DNA of 64,000 nucleotides from an uncultured Bacteroidales bacterium (GTDB lineage Bacteria; Bacteroidota; Bacteroidia; Bacteroidales; FEN-979): NCBI GenBank assembly GCA_903945175.1, contig CAJAUM010000070.1, positions 43,595 through 107,594 of the forward strand, read 5' to 3'. How positions within the stretch are numbered: position 1 is the stretch's first letter; every line of letters begins with the position of its first letter. The position numbers and the translations under genes were made by a program. The notes beneath the pieces were generated by a model. The model ran no database searches and was not told the origin of the DNA. It worked only from the letters and a program-made list of their open reading frames with translations. Positions 46,355 to 54,706 of this stretch are shown piece after piece.

Positions 46355-47299
46355 TTAAAGATAGGCTTTTAATCTCTGGGTTATCTGTCTTGAAAATTCT
46401 TTGGCGCCCTGGTCATTCAGGTGGTGAATGTCGTTGAACATTTCGGGATGATTGCGGAAATAGGGGTCATCGGAGTAATCAATCACAGGTATTTCCATGG
46501 CGCGTCCAATTGCATTTATTCTTTCAGCTGAAGGGTTTCCCACTGCTTTTGCCCCACTGTAATCAGGAGAATAGACCATCACCACGTTGATATTCCTGGA
46601 ACGGGCATTTTGAAGGAATGAGGTAAGGGCATTTTCATAGATCGTGTCGATTGATTTTGGCTTCCCGTTCAGATTTTTCAAGGAGTCATCGAGAATCTGC
46701 GAACGGGAATCCCTGGGCGTCATCGTATAAAACAATGGCACATACCCATCCACGTCAATTTGAGGTTTCAGCCGGTAATAGATTATATGGACGATGGTTG
46801 AGTTATACTGGTATATCCGGGAATTTAACCAGAATTTCTGTAGCTGGGATTGAACAGCAAGAACCGGCCCGATGATTTCAGGGTACCTGAAATAAAAAGG
46901 GCGTAATTCACTCAGGTTGTCATTGGCCTCTGTCGATTTGTACATCCATTCCGGACTGACATCCAGTATGACCAATTTAGGTTTCACACGATTTAAAATG
47001 ATCTTCTGTACCGTGGTTTGAAAAAGGATTTGCTGTCCCTGTGCACCAACATTGTAACTTTTGAGATTTAACTCATCATTTAAAATTTCGGGATGATAAT
47101 GATGATTTGAACGACTGCTTCCAAAGATGAAAATATCAGCATTGGCTTTGGTAAAAGAGCGGTTCATCCGGAAAAATTTTCCTGAATGCTGGGTAAAAAA
47201 AAGCATCCGTACCCCCATTCCCAACCCAATGTCAAGAATAGCAAGAATGACAATGAATTTCAGCGCTTTAATCAAAAGAATTTTAAGTTGACTGTTCAT
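46355..47299 (-). CDS. SGNH-fold membrane-anchored protein paired with MBOAT
   Basis: 314 residues with one N-terminal membrane segment (IKALKFIVILAILDIGLGMGVRMLF) and an extracytoplasmic SGNH/DltD-like domain. IFGSSRSNHH supplies the nucleophile serine region and DIHHLNDQGAKEF the Asp-x-x-His pair. It follows the MBOAT gene by six bases, as AlgX/DltD-type partners do. Likely role is transfer of an acyl group onto a surface glycan; the acceptor is unknown. Confidence 0.8.
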   Translation of the reverse strand: MNSQLKILLIKALKFIVILAILDIGLGMGVRMLFFTQHSGKFFRMNRSFTKANADIFIFGSSRSNHHYHPEILNDELNLKSYNVGAQGQQILFQTTVQKIILNRVKPKLVILDVSPEWMYKSTEANDNLSELRPFYFRYPEIIGPVLAVQSQLQKFWLNSRIYQYNSTIVHIIYYRLKPQIDVDGYVPLFYTMTPRDSRSQILDDSLKNLNGKPKSIDTIYENALTSFLQNARSRNINVVMVYSPDYSGAKAVGNPSAERINAIGRAMEIPVIDYSDDPYFRNHPEMFNDIHHLNDQGAKEFSRQITQRLKAYL

Positions 47300-47305
47300 G
47301 AAGGA

Positions 47306-48754
47306 TCAAAATTTAACATACATGAACTGGCTGGCGTCAAAAACCCCCAGGTAAAGTATCAAAAATATCATGAATCCATAGGAGGCCATCCGTATATATT
47401 CGTTTTTATTTCCGCTCAGCGAGAAACTGTTATTGAAAAACTCGCGTTTCACTTCGACCATGAGTAAAATAAATATCCCCAGAACGGCATAGACAGGGGC
47501 AACAACGTCGCTGTCGAATGGAATATAGAGTGATCCCGGATGGGTCAGGATCGCTTTTATGACTGTCAAAGACTGGTGGACATTCTCGGAGCGAAAGAAA
47601 ATCCAGGCAAATAACACCAAAATGTAGGTTATGATAATATTGAGCACCCTGTTTCCACCCTTTTTGTTGATAATCCGATCAACAATGAGGTAGAACCCAT
47701 GCAGGCTGCCCCAAATGATAAAGGTGAAATTTGCACCATGCCAGATGCCGCACATTAAAAAAGTAATGGATGCGGCAATGGCATATGTAAGTAATTCAGG
47801 TTTAATGATTTTCAGGTATCTTTCTTTTTGTAACTTTCTCATGAAATAATAAGAAAGCGGATTAAAAAGATAGTTCCTGAGCCAGGTGGAAAGGGAAATA
47901 TGCCAGCGAGTCCAGAATTCACTGATTGACTGAGAAAAATAGGGCCGGTTGAAATTATGCAAAACATCAAACCCCATCAGCCTCGCAGATCCGATAGCGA
48001 TGCAGGAATAACCGGCAAAATCAGAATAGATTTGAAAACTATACAAAATGAGGGCCGCTATAAATGTTATTCCTCCATGCCGGTCAACATTACCGAAGAC
48101 TGCATCGACATAAATAGAGGTTCGGTCAGCAACCACAAGTTTCAGAAAGTATCCCCAGATAATCAGTTTAATCCCCTCTTCAATATTCACCGATTTCAGT
48201 TTTGCCCGCGCCTTATCACGAAACTGAGGCAACAAATGGGTGGATTGTTCAATGGGGCCAGAGAGGATGAGCGGGAAAAATGCCACATACAATGCGAAAA
48301 TGCCGGGATGTTTTTCTGGTTCCCGCAAATTATAATAGGTATCGAAAACATAGGTAAGTGACTGCAATGTAAAATAGGACAGGCCTACCGGGGCAATTAG
48401 ATAAAGCAAAGGCGATGTTGGAGCAGGTATGATGCCGAATATCTCATGGAAAAAATCATTGATAAACCCAAGGTATTTTAAAATGATCAGCATGCCCAGG
48501 TTTATTACCAGGGCGATCGTGAGGAATATTTTCTTATTGCGTTTATTTGTCTTGTTTCGGGCGATCAGGATGGCAGAAAAATAGTTCACCATGGTTGAGA
48601 AGATGATCACAACCATGAATTCCGCTCTCCAGCAAACATAGAAGTAATAACTTGCCGCCAGGAGGAGCAGCCATCGGAAACGAAATGGGGTCAGGTAGAA
48701 TAGAATTACGACGAGGGGAAGGAACAGAATATATTGAGTCGTATTGAAATACAT
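47306..48754 (-). CDS. MBOAT family O-acyltransferase (AlgI/DltB-like)
   Basis: 482 residues with about 11 membrane spans. Family marks are GPIEQSTHLLPQF, YSFQIYSDFAGYSCIAIGSARLMGF, FWTRWHISLSTWLRNYLF and the catalytic-histidine region CGIWHGANFTFIIWG. It passes an acyl group across the inner membrane for O-acylation of an extracytoplasmic polymer. It lies between an acyl-carrier-protein gene and the SGNH gene, a donor-channel-transferase arrangement. Confidence 0.93.
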   Translation of the reverse strand: MYFNTTQYILFLPLVVILFYLTPFRFRWLLLLAASYYFYVCWRAEFMVVIIFSTMVNYFSAILIARNKTNKRNKKIFLTIALVINLGMLIILKYLGFINDFFHEIFGIIPAPTSPLLYLIAPVGLSYFTLQSLTYVFDTYYNLREPEKHPGIFALYVAFFPLILSGPIEQSTHLLPQFRDKARAKLKSVNIEEGIKLIIWGYFLKLVVADRTSIYVDAVFGNVDRHGGITFIAALILYSFQIYSDFAGYSCIAIGSARLMGFDVLHNFNRPYFSQSISEFWTRWHISLSTWLRNYLFNPLSYYFMRKLQKERYLKIIKPELLTYAIAASITFLMCGIWHGANFTFIIWGSLHGFYLIVDRIINKKGGNRVLNIIITYILVLFAWIFFRSENVHQSLTVIKAILTHPGSLYIPFDSDVVAPVYAVLGIFILLMVEVKREFFNNSFSLSGNKNEYIRMASYGFMIFLILYLGVFDASQFMYVKF

Positions 48755-48798
48755 CCAAAATGGGTTAGATGGAACATTGGTATTGTCTATTCCTACGG

Positions 48799-49041
48799 TC
48801 AGGGCTGCTTCCGCTGGATCGTATCGCAGAGATCGCCAATATTTTTACATGATTGAATTTCAAACGTATTAAACTTCAATTCGAAATTTTTCTCCATCGA
48901 CATGATCAACCTGATATTTGAAAATGAGTCCCATCCCTTTATATTGGTTATTATGGTCTCACGTGACAGTAAAATCTCCCGGTTTTCTAAAACCGTTGCA
49001 AAGATATGGTTGATTTTTTTTAAGATTTCTGTTGACTCCAT
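48799..49041 (-). CDS. Acyl carrier protein-like
   Basis: 80 residues with the four-helix ACP pattern. The phosphopantetheine site is GWDSFSNIRLI, where the serine follows aspartate as required. It precedes the MBOAT gene on the same strand, 44 bases away, so it may present the acyl donor. The motif GWDS rather than GxDS of fatty-acid ACPs is common in specialised carriers such as DltC relatives. Confidence 0.82.
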   Translation of the reverse strand: MESTEILKKINHIFATVLENREILLSRETIITNIKGWDSFSNIRLIMSMEKNFELKFNTFEIQSCKNIGDLCDTIQRKQP

Positions 49042-49178
49042 CCGCCAGCCGGGTTAAATCGTAATCTCTGCAAATAAAAATGAACGGGTAAATTTAAACA
49101 TAATTATAGAAAATCAAATAAAATGTTACCTAAAAATACTCAAGCGTGATAGTTCAAACCATCCACCACACCCTCCCC

Positions 49179-49220
49179 CTTCAAAAATAAAAAACCTGCA
49201 AACGATTGATTTACAGGTTG
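49179..49220 (-). terminator. Terminator downstream of the former tRNA gene
   Basis: On the minus strand AACCTGTAAA pairs with TTTGCAGGTT (one G-T) around an eight-base loop, then a TTTTATTTTT tract. It lies directly 3' of the tRNA remnant, consistent with being the original tRNA terminator. Confidence 0.7.
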
Positions 49221-49238
49221 ATTATGTGATTTTGAAGT

Positions 49239-49254
49239 ACCCCGGGCGGGACTA
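49239..49254 (-). other. tRNA 3'-end remnant, attachment site of the element
   Basis: The minus strand reads AGTCCCGCCCGGGGTA: the end of a T loop, a CCCGC stem half, a seven-base acceptor half and the discriminator. Nothing 5' of this resembles a tRNA; the sequence passes instead into AT-rich element DNA leading to an integrase. The acceptor and discriminator resemble Bacteroidota tRNA-Leu. This is what remains at one junction when an element enters a tRNA 3' end; the rest of the tRNA should lie at the other junction, outside the window. Confidence 0.55.
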
Positions 49255-49367
49255 ACCATTATGATATCGAATAACATCAATATGATATTTAAATACATTG
49301 ATTATCAATTGAATGTAAAACTTACAACATCCGGATTGATTCGGATAAATTCAGTTTGTTGATAATT

Positions 49368-49390
49368 TACCCTCCCCGCTACCCTCCCCG
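49368..49390 (+). repeat. Two direct copies of TACCCTCCCCG before the integrase
   Basis: TACCCTCCCCG at 49368-49378 and 49380-49390, a 12-base period, between the tRNA remnant and the integrase gene. Position and spacing suit arm-type integrase or excisionase binding sites. A related ACCCTCCCC occurs at 49170 on the chromosomal side. Confidence 0.4.
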
Positions 49391-49404
49391 GTTTATAATT
49401 TTAT

Positions 49405-49412
49405 TATCTTTG
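49405..49412 (+). promoter_or_regulatory. -7 box of the integrase gene
   Basis: TATCTTTG matches TAnnTTTG exactly, 26 bases before the integrase ATG. No TTTG -33 box is visible at 19-21 bases upstream. Confidence 0.4.
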
Positions 49413-49438
49413 TTCAGTTCAACCTTAAATCTATTTTT

Positions 49439-50740
49439 ATGGCTACGGTTCAATTTGTCCTCCGTGATCCTAAAGCGAAAGGAAAAACCTCAATCCACCT
49501 TATATTTTATTACGATCAGATAATGATCAAACTATCCACCGGCGAAGCCATTAACCCGAAACTTTGGAACCGGAAGCAACGGCGCGCGCGCAAAATCAAA
49601 TTTAATGATGATTTGGATAGCCTCAATAACCGATTAAATATAATCGAATCCAACATTCTAAATGCATTCCGCGAACACCTCAACCAAAATAATGCCGTGC
49701 TTTTTGACCAACTCCATACCGAATTAAAAAATGCTATTCACCCTAAGCCCACCATTAACCTGGTCAAAATGACCTTCTTTAAGGCAATTACAGAATATAT
49801 TGAAACCGTTAATCGATCACCCCGTACAAAATTAAGTTACGGCACAACCCTTAACACCCTGAAACGGTACAGCAATGCCATGTTAAAAACCGAATTGGAT
49901 TTCGATATTATAGGTATGGACTTTTACAACGATTTCCAAAGGTATTGTTTCATTAAAGAAAAGTTGGCCTTAAATACATTCGGGGGTTATATCAAAAACA
50001 TTAAAGTCTTTATGGACTATGCCATTGATAAGGGTTACACCTCAAACACAGGGCATCATAACAAAAAATTCCAACGGCTACAGGAAACAAGCGACAGCAT
50101 TTACCTATCCGATCAGGAACTGGAAACCATTTACAACCACGACCTTTCAAATAATCCAAAATTGGATCGGGTGAGGGACTTGTTTTTAATCGGCTGCCAA
50201 ACAGGGTTGAGATACTCCGACCTTTCGCAATTAAACGAAAATAGCATAACCGACGCTGGGACCCGGTTGAGTTTGAAAACAGCGAAGACAGGAGAACGGG
50301 TTGTTATTCCCCTTCATTGGCAGGTAAAAGCAATATTGCAGAAATGGGACGGGGTGCCTCCGCAAGCCATAAGTAACCAAAAAATGAATAAGTATTTAAA
50401 GGATCTGGGGAAAGAGGTCGAATTTACCGAAAGCGTCTCCCAGACCATAACGCGCGGAGGGTTTCCGGTTAGAACCAATTTGGAAAAATGGCAATTGATC
50501 ACCGTACACACCGCGCGTAGATCGTTTGCTACCAATATGTTTTTAGCGGACGTGCCAACCATCTCCATAATGAAGATAACCGGTCACCGTACCGAAAAAT
50601 CATTCCTGAAATACATTAAGATTTCACAGGAACAAAATGCAGATAAACTGGCTAACCACCCCTGGTTTACAAAATCAACCCCGCTCCCCAGTCCTGAGAA
50701 AACAGAAACACAGGATAATTTAAATAATCCTCAACCTTAA
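49439..50740 (+). CDS. Tyrosine-type site-specific integrase
   Basis: 433 residues. An N-terminal arm-binding beta domain (FVLRDPKAKGKTSIHLIFYYD) and a SAM-like core-binding domain (about 110-215) precede the catalytic domain. Catalytic residues are visible: arginine in CQTGLRYSDLS, HTARRS (histidine and arginine), the histidine in TGHRTEKS and tyrosine in FLKYIKIS. This is the common Bacteroidota integrase of phages and conjugative elements. It lies about 185 bases from the tRNA remnant, its presumed target. A second-gene hypothetical follows 11 bases later. Confidence 0.95.
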   Translation: MATVQFVLRDPKAKGKTSIHLIFYYDQIMIKLSTGEAINPKLWNRKQRRARKIKFNDDLDSLNNRLNIIESNILNAFREHLNQNNAVLFDQLHTELKNAIHPKPTINLVKMTFFKAITEYIETVNRSPRTKLSYGTTLNTLKRYSNAMLKTELDFDIIGMDFYNDFQRYCFIKEKLALNTFGGYIKNIKVFMDYAIDKGYTSNTGHHNKKFQRLQETSDSIYLSDQELETIYNHDLSNNPKLDRVRDLFLIGCQTGLRYSDLSQLNENSITDAGTRLSLKTAKTGERVVIPLHWQVKAILQKWDGVPPQAISNQKMNKYLKDLGKEVEFTESVSQTITRGGFPVRTNLEKWQLITVHTARRSFATNMFLADVPTISIMKITGHRTEKSFLKYIKISQEQNADKLANHPWFTKSTPLPSPEKTETQDNLNNPQP

Positions 50741-50751
50741 TTCCCTTCTTT

Positions 50752-51501
50752 ATGCCAAATGCATATTCCGGTCAACCCAGTCATCCCTACCTTCAATATT
50801 TCGATGTTCTTGTTGAGGATGATTCCCAAATGTTCAAGTCAGAAAGAAATCATAAAGATATCGTGGTTCCCCCCGACATTTATCATGGAGACCTTCCCAG
50901 AGAATCGTTCGATATAGAAATTATCGAAAACGATAAAGAAAGTTTTGCCAGGGCTGAAGTAATATGGAATAAATTACATGAAAACACCGAAAACACCTTA
51001 AAATTCATTCATGAAAAGTTCTCTGAACTGTTATGTTTCAATATCCCCCATATTTTAGAATTTTTAGAGTACCATTTAATCAGGTATTATCAGAAACATG
51101 GAAATACCCGGCCATTCCTCTATTTTCTACTGGAAATCCTTCCCGATTTCCAGTCCATTTCCGACCCGCGCCGCAAAACTATCATCGATTGGATTGAAGC
51201 CAAAAAGAATGAGATCAAAAACGAAGTTCAACAGGTCCAGCCCTTGAAAAAAATCAAATTTAACGGCACACCCTCGCAATTCGGATACATCTTTTTGGAA
51301 TTGATCAAACATGGTCATGTCGAACCTCCGCTGCACAATGGCGAACCCAATTATGCCGCTTTTGCCAGGTTATGCTTCGATTATTTCGATATAAGCACAA
51401 CCCTCGGGAACCTCACCAAGGAATTAAACCCATCGTCCAATAAATTATCCGATACCAAAAGGGCAAAATTTTCAATTCCAGATTTATCCGATTTAGCCTG
51501 A
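50752..51501 (+). CDS. Hypothetical element protein
   Basis: 249 residues, not recognised. It is hydrophilic and mostly helical, with a central segment FLYFLLEILPDFQSISDPRRKTIIDWIEAKKNEIKNE and a C-terminal region (KFNGTPSQFGYIFLELIKHGHV, ARLCFDYFDISTTLGNLTKEL) reminiscent of the RteC-like or small regulatory proteins found next to Bacteroidota integrases. It follows the integrase by 11 bases and is probably co-transcribed. No catalytic motif or membrane segment is visible. Confidence 0.7.
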   Translation: MPNAYSGQPSHPYLQYFDVLVEDDSQMFKSERNHKDIVVPPDIYHGDLPRESFDIEIIENDKESFARAEVIWNKLHENTENTLKFIHEKFSELLCFNIPHILEFLEYHLIRYYQKHGNTRPFLYFLLEILPDFQSISDPRRKTIIDWIEAKKNEIKNEVQQVQPLKKIKFNGTPSQFGYIFLELIKHGHVEPPLHNGEPNYAAFARLCFDYFDISTTLGNLTKELNPSSNKLSDTKRAKFSIPDLSDLA

Positions 51502-51585
51502 TTTCATTGGGGTTTTTTATGGTCTAGACCCTTCACGGATTGTACATGGGCTTCAAGCTGTGCCATATTTGCAAAAAAAACAAAT

Positions 51586-51921
51586 ATGGCAACAAGCGCT
51601 TTTCAGAACACCCCGATCATTTTACATTCAACCCCCATCCCCGAACTTCGCGCAATGATCGGCGACATTGTCGAGGAAAAACTCCGGCAATTCAAACCAG
51701 ACTCTTCTTTACCACAATCCAACGGTGAATACCATTCACGGAAAGAGGTCTGCGCCCTGCTGAAAATTTCAACCTCCACCCTTCATTATTGGTCAAAGGA
51801 AGGAATTCTTCAAGGGTATCGCATCGGAGGCCGCGTATTGTATAAATCGGCAGAGGTTGAGGCTGCCCTCCGTGAAATAGCAAATTTCAGGGGCAAGCAC
51901 CAGCAAACGAGGTCCCGCTGA
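51586..51921 (+). CDS. Helix-turn-helix (MerR/excisionase-type) DNA-binding protein
   Basis: 111 residues with a C-terminal winged-helix of the HTH_17 type: SRKEVCALLKISTSTLHYWSKEGILQGYRIGGRVLYKSAEVEAAL. Such proteins serve as excisionases or repressors of mobile elements in this phylum. The N-terminal 45 residues are a leader without clear fold. Its position between the integrase and replication genes supports an excision/regulation role. A palindrome at 51937-51954 directly downstream could be its site. Confidence 0.82.
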   Translation: MATSAFQNTPIILHSTPIPELRAMIGDIVEEKLRQFKPDSSLPQSNGEYHSRKEVCALLKISTSTLHYWSKEGILQGYRIGGRVLYKSAEVEAALREIANFRGKHQQTRSR

Positions 51922-51936
51922 CCAACCATTTGATTT

Positions 51937-51954
51937 TGATCCTGACCAGGATCA
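51937..51954. promoter_or_regulatory. 8-bp palindrome with 2-base centre, operator-like
   Basis: TGATCCTGACCAGGATCA is a perfect inverted repeat (8-base arms) in the gap between the HTH gene and the next small gene. There is no T tract, so it fits an operator better than a terminator. Confidence 0.4.
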
Positions 51955-52007
51955 GTTAATCAACTCCCCTATCATCGAACTGAGAACACCACTCAAAATC
52001 AAACAAT

Positions 52008-52226
52008 ATGACATTCCTTCCTATTACTTACGACAAAGTCCTTAAACAGCTCACTGCAACTGTTAACGAGTCAATGGAAATTAAGGTTGGTTATTCAATG
52101 GACGACAATACCGTTTCCGTGATTAAAAAAGGCGTTGTTTTAAAAACTGATACTGTCCCGTACAACTATCCGGCCAGAGAATTTGTCGAATACTGTTTTC
52201 GTATTTCAAAAGTGTATATCCTGTGA
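52008..52226 (+). CDS. Hypothetical small protein, 72 residues
   Basis: Not recognised. MTFLPITYDKVLKQLTATVNESMEIKVGYSMDDNTVSVIKKG suggests a small alpha/beta protein. Support is positional: it fills an otherwise gene-free interval of the element, in the direction of its neighbours. No motif, signal or membrane segment is visible. Confidence 0.45.
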   Translation: MTFLPITYDKVLKQLTATVNESMEIKVGYSMDDNTVSVIKKGVVLKTDTVPYNYPAREFVEYCFRISKVYIL

Positions 52227-52314
52227 GAACCCTCACTACACTTCCTGTCAATATCACATTCCGCAACATCAGAATTCTTCTGGTGCAGGTATCATATTTT
52301 GACAACCCAAAAAT

Positions 52315-52362
52315 ATCAACATTTCAATCCAAAAACCCATCAACATTTCAACCCAAAATCCC
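52315..52362 (+). repeat. Two tandem 24-bp units before the recombination module
   Basis: Units at 52315-52338 and 52339-52362 each start ATCAACATTTCAA and end CCC, differing at a few positions. They lie directly upstream of the ATG at 52369. Function unknown; possibly a regulatory duplication in the leader. Confidence 0.6.
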
Positions 52363-52368
52363 AAACCC

Positions 52369-52722
52369 ATGAACAAAATCGAAACATTAAACCTCAAATG
52401 CACCCTCACCGACGAGGAAATGCTGGCCATCTCCAAAGAGATGAGCGAACACATCAACAAAAAGAAACAGGCCGAGGATAACCTCAGCTCGTTCTCAGCC
52501 CAACTAAAAGCCGAGGTCAAAGGCCACGATGCCATCATCAACAAAACTGCTACGCTCATCAACGCCGGGTCAGAATACCGGAATATCAAATGCGAAGTGA
52601 TCATCGACCCGGCCCATGATACCGTTTCATGGATCCGTTCCGATACGGGCGAAGTCGCACAACTCGAACGCCCCATCCCACAAAGGTATTTGCAAACCCA
52701 ACTCGAAATCGATCCGCTATGA
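52369..52722 (+). CDS. Phage-type hypothetical protein, first gene of recombination module
   Basis: 117 residues. An N-terminal coiled-coil-like helix pair (EEMLAISKEMSEHINKKKQAEDNLSSFSAQLKAEVK) is followed by a small beta part (CEVIIDPAHDTVSWIRSDTGEVAQLERPI). Proteins of this look occur beside SbcC-like ATPases in phage recombination modules; no function is known. Its stop overlaps the ATPase start (ATGA), so the two are translationally coupled. Confidence 0.7.
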   Translation: MNKIETLNLKCTLTDEEMLAISKEMSEHINKKKQAEDNLSSFSAQLKAEVKGHDAIINKTATLINAGSEYRNIKCEVIIDPAHDTVSWIRSDTGEVAQLERPIPQRYLQTQLEIDPL

Positions 52723-54650
52723 ACATCAACATCAAAAAACTCACCCTGATAAATTTCAAAGGGATTAAGGAACTGGCCGTTGAATTTAACAACGTGACCA
52801 CTATTTCAGGCGAAAACGGTACCGGCAAATCAACCATCTTCGATGCATTTACCTGGTTGCTGTTCGGTAAAGATTCCCACGATTCAAAGGATTTCAATAT
52901 CAAAACCCTTGATCAGGCTGGCAAAGCCATACCCATGCTCGAACACGCAGTTGAGGGGATCCTGCACATTGATGGCACAGAAATAACTTTGAAACGCATT
53001 TACCAGGAAAAGTGGCAACGCCGACGCGGCGCTGAAGAAAGCGAGCTCACAGGCCACGAAACGCTCTGCTATTGGAACGGGGTGCCGCAACAGGCTTGTG
53101 AATTTAAGACTAAGGTGGATGCCCTGGTGAATGAAGGCCTCTTTAAGCTGCTCACATCAGCGTTGTACTTCAACTCAATGAAATGGCAGGACCGCCGGTT
53201 GGTACTGATCCTGCTTGCCGGTGAAATTTCAAACGCCGATGTGCTGGCCAAAATGAATAAACAGCAGGTGGCCGACATAACCGCCATTCTCAACTCCGGC
53301 AAACCGCTGGCTGATTTTCTCAAAGAACTGGCCATGCGCAAAAAGAAACTCAGCGATGATCTTAAAACCATCCCTTCCCGTATCGATGAGGTCACAAAGG
53401 CCATCCCGGAACCGGTCGATTTTGAAGTTGTAAAATCCGACATCTGTAACAAACAGGCTGACTTGGCCGAAATAGAAAATACCATCAACGATCAGGTGGC
53501 AGCTTACAAGTCACAGGGCGATGCGATTCAGGCAGTCCAGAACGAAATATTCGAACTCAAAAAGCAACAGCAGACAATGGAGTTTGAGGCGAAAACCGAA
53601 GCACAACGAATTTACAACGAACGGGCATTCCTCATTGCCGGCCTTAAACAAAAACACGCTGAATGTTTACTGCGCTCCAAATCCAATCAGGATTCTTTGC
53701 CAAAATTGTTACAAAAGAAAACTGAAACAGAAAGTGCCATGGTCGAACTCCGGCTTCAATGGTCTAAGGTAAATGAAAAAGAATATCTCTTTAAAGAAGA
53801 AGATAATTTTTGCCCTACATGCAAACAACCCCTTGATCCTTCAGCCATGGCCGATAGTGAGATAAATCCAAAGTTAATTTTTGAGCTATGGAAATCAAAC
53901 CGGTTATCCGATATTACCAATGAAGGCCAAAAACTTTCAACTGTGCTGGCCCAAACAAACAAGAATATTGAAGTAACGAACAATGAAATTTCAGCATTGG
54001 TCATTGAAGGTGACGAGCTTACAGCACAACTGAAAGCCGCCATGTCTACTGAACTTCAATTTGTGATCGCTCAGGATACTGAACCTGTTCAAGATCATAT
54101 AACCAGGCTCGAACTACAAATCCTCGAATCACCCAAACTTGATATCGAATCCCTCAAACAACATAAGTCAAATGTTCTATCCGAAATCAACAGGCTGCAA
54201 ACCATCATGGGCGCCGAAGAAGTCATCAAACGTGGCAAAGCGCGAATCAACTACCTCTTGGGCGAGGAAAAGACCATATCGCAACAAATCAGCGATCTCG
54301 AAAAGCAGGAGTTCGCCATGGATGCCTATACCCGCTGCCGTATGGACACGGTCGAATCCCGTATCAACGGAAAATTCAACATAGTCCGGTTCCGCATGTT
54401 CAATACGCTCATTAATGGCGGCATCGAAGAGGTCTGCGATTGCATGGTCCAGGGTGTGCCATATCCCGATGTAAACAGCGCCGGCAAAATCCAGGCCGGC
54501 ATCGACATCATCAATACCCTGAGCAAACACTACTGCATATCAGCCCCCATCTGGATCGACAACCGCGAATCAACAAACACCATCCCCAACACCACCTCCC
54601 AGGTAATAAACCTAATTGTAAGTAAAGATAAAACACTAATTATCAAATAA
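52719..54650 (+). CDS. SbcC/Rad50-like AAA ATPase of phage recombination module
   Basis: 643 residues from the ATG at 52719, which overlaps the preceding stop; the frame is open 30 codons earlier. KKLTLINFKGIKEL and Walker A GENGTGKST (about residues 32-40) begin the ATPase head. Two coiled-coil arms (about 250-350 and 400-530) surround a zinc-hook-like CPTCKQPL. The C-terminal head carries PIWIDNRES in place of a canonical Walker B DE pair, a pattern seen in phage RecN/SbcC-like proteins. It probably assists DNA end processing for the adjacent RecT. Confidence 0.88.
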   Translation: MNINIKKLTLINFKGIKELAVEFNNVTTISGENGTGKSTIFDAFTWLLFGKDSHDSKDFNIKTLDQAGKAIPMLEHAVEGILHIDGTEITLKRIYQEKWQRRRGAEESELTGHETLCYWNGVPQQACEFKTKVDALVNEGLFKLLTSALYFNSMKWQDRRLVLILLAGEISNADVLAKMNKQQVADITAILNSGKPLADFLKELAMRKKKLSDDLKTIPSRIDEVTKAIPEPVDFEVVKSDICNKQADLAEIENTINDQVAAYKSQGDAIQAVQNEIFELKKQQQTMEFEAKTEAQRIYNERAFLIAGLKQKHAECLLRSKSNQDSLPKLLQKKTETESAMVELRLQWSKVNEKEYLFKEEDNFCPTCKQPLDPSAMADSEINPKLIFELWKSNRLSDITNEGQKLSTVLAQTNKNIEVTNNEISALVIEGDELTAQLKAAMSTELQFVIAQDTEPVQDHITRLELQILESPKLDIESLKQHKSNVLSEINRLQTIMGAEEVIKRGKARINYLLGEEKTISQQISDLEKQEFAMDAYTRCRMDTVESRINGKFNIVRFRMFNTLINGGIEEVCDCMVQGVPYPDVNSAGKIQAGIDIINTLSKHYCISAPIWIDNRESTNTIPNTTSQVINLIVSKDKTLIIK

Positions 54651-54658
54651 ATACCTCG

Positions 54659-54693
54659 ATATTCATTATTCAATATTCAATATTCGATATTCA
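54659..54693. repeat. ATATTCA heptamer array before recT
   Basis: Five 7-base units: ATATTCA, TTATTCA, ATATTCA, ATATTCG, ATATTCA. They fill most of the gap between the ATPase and RecT genes, whose ATG is at 54707. Confidence 0.7.
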
Positions 54694-54706
54694 AAAAACC
54701 TCAATT

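Larger units (their letters stand above)
49042..49438. other. Non-coding junction between chromosome and mobile element
   Basis: About 400 bases without a gene. From left to right it holds the acyl-carrier leader, a minus-strand terminator (49179-49220), a 16-base remnant of a tRNA 3' end (49239-49254), then element DNA with two direct repeats (49368-49390) and the integrase -7 box (49405-49412). Confidence 0.7.
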
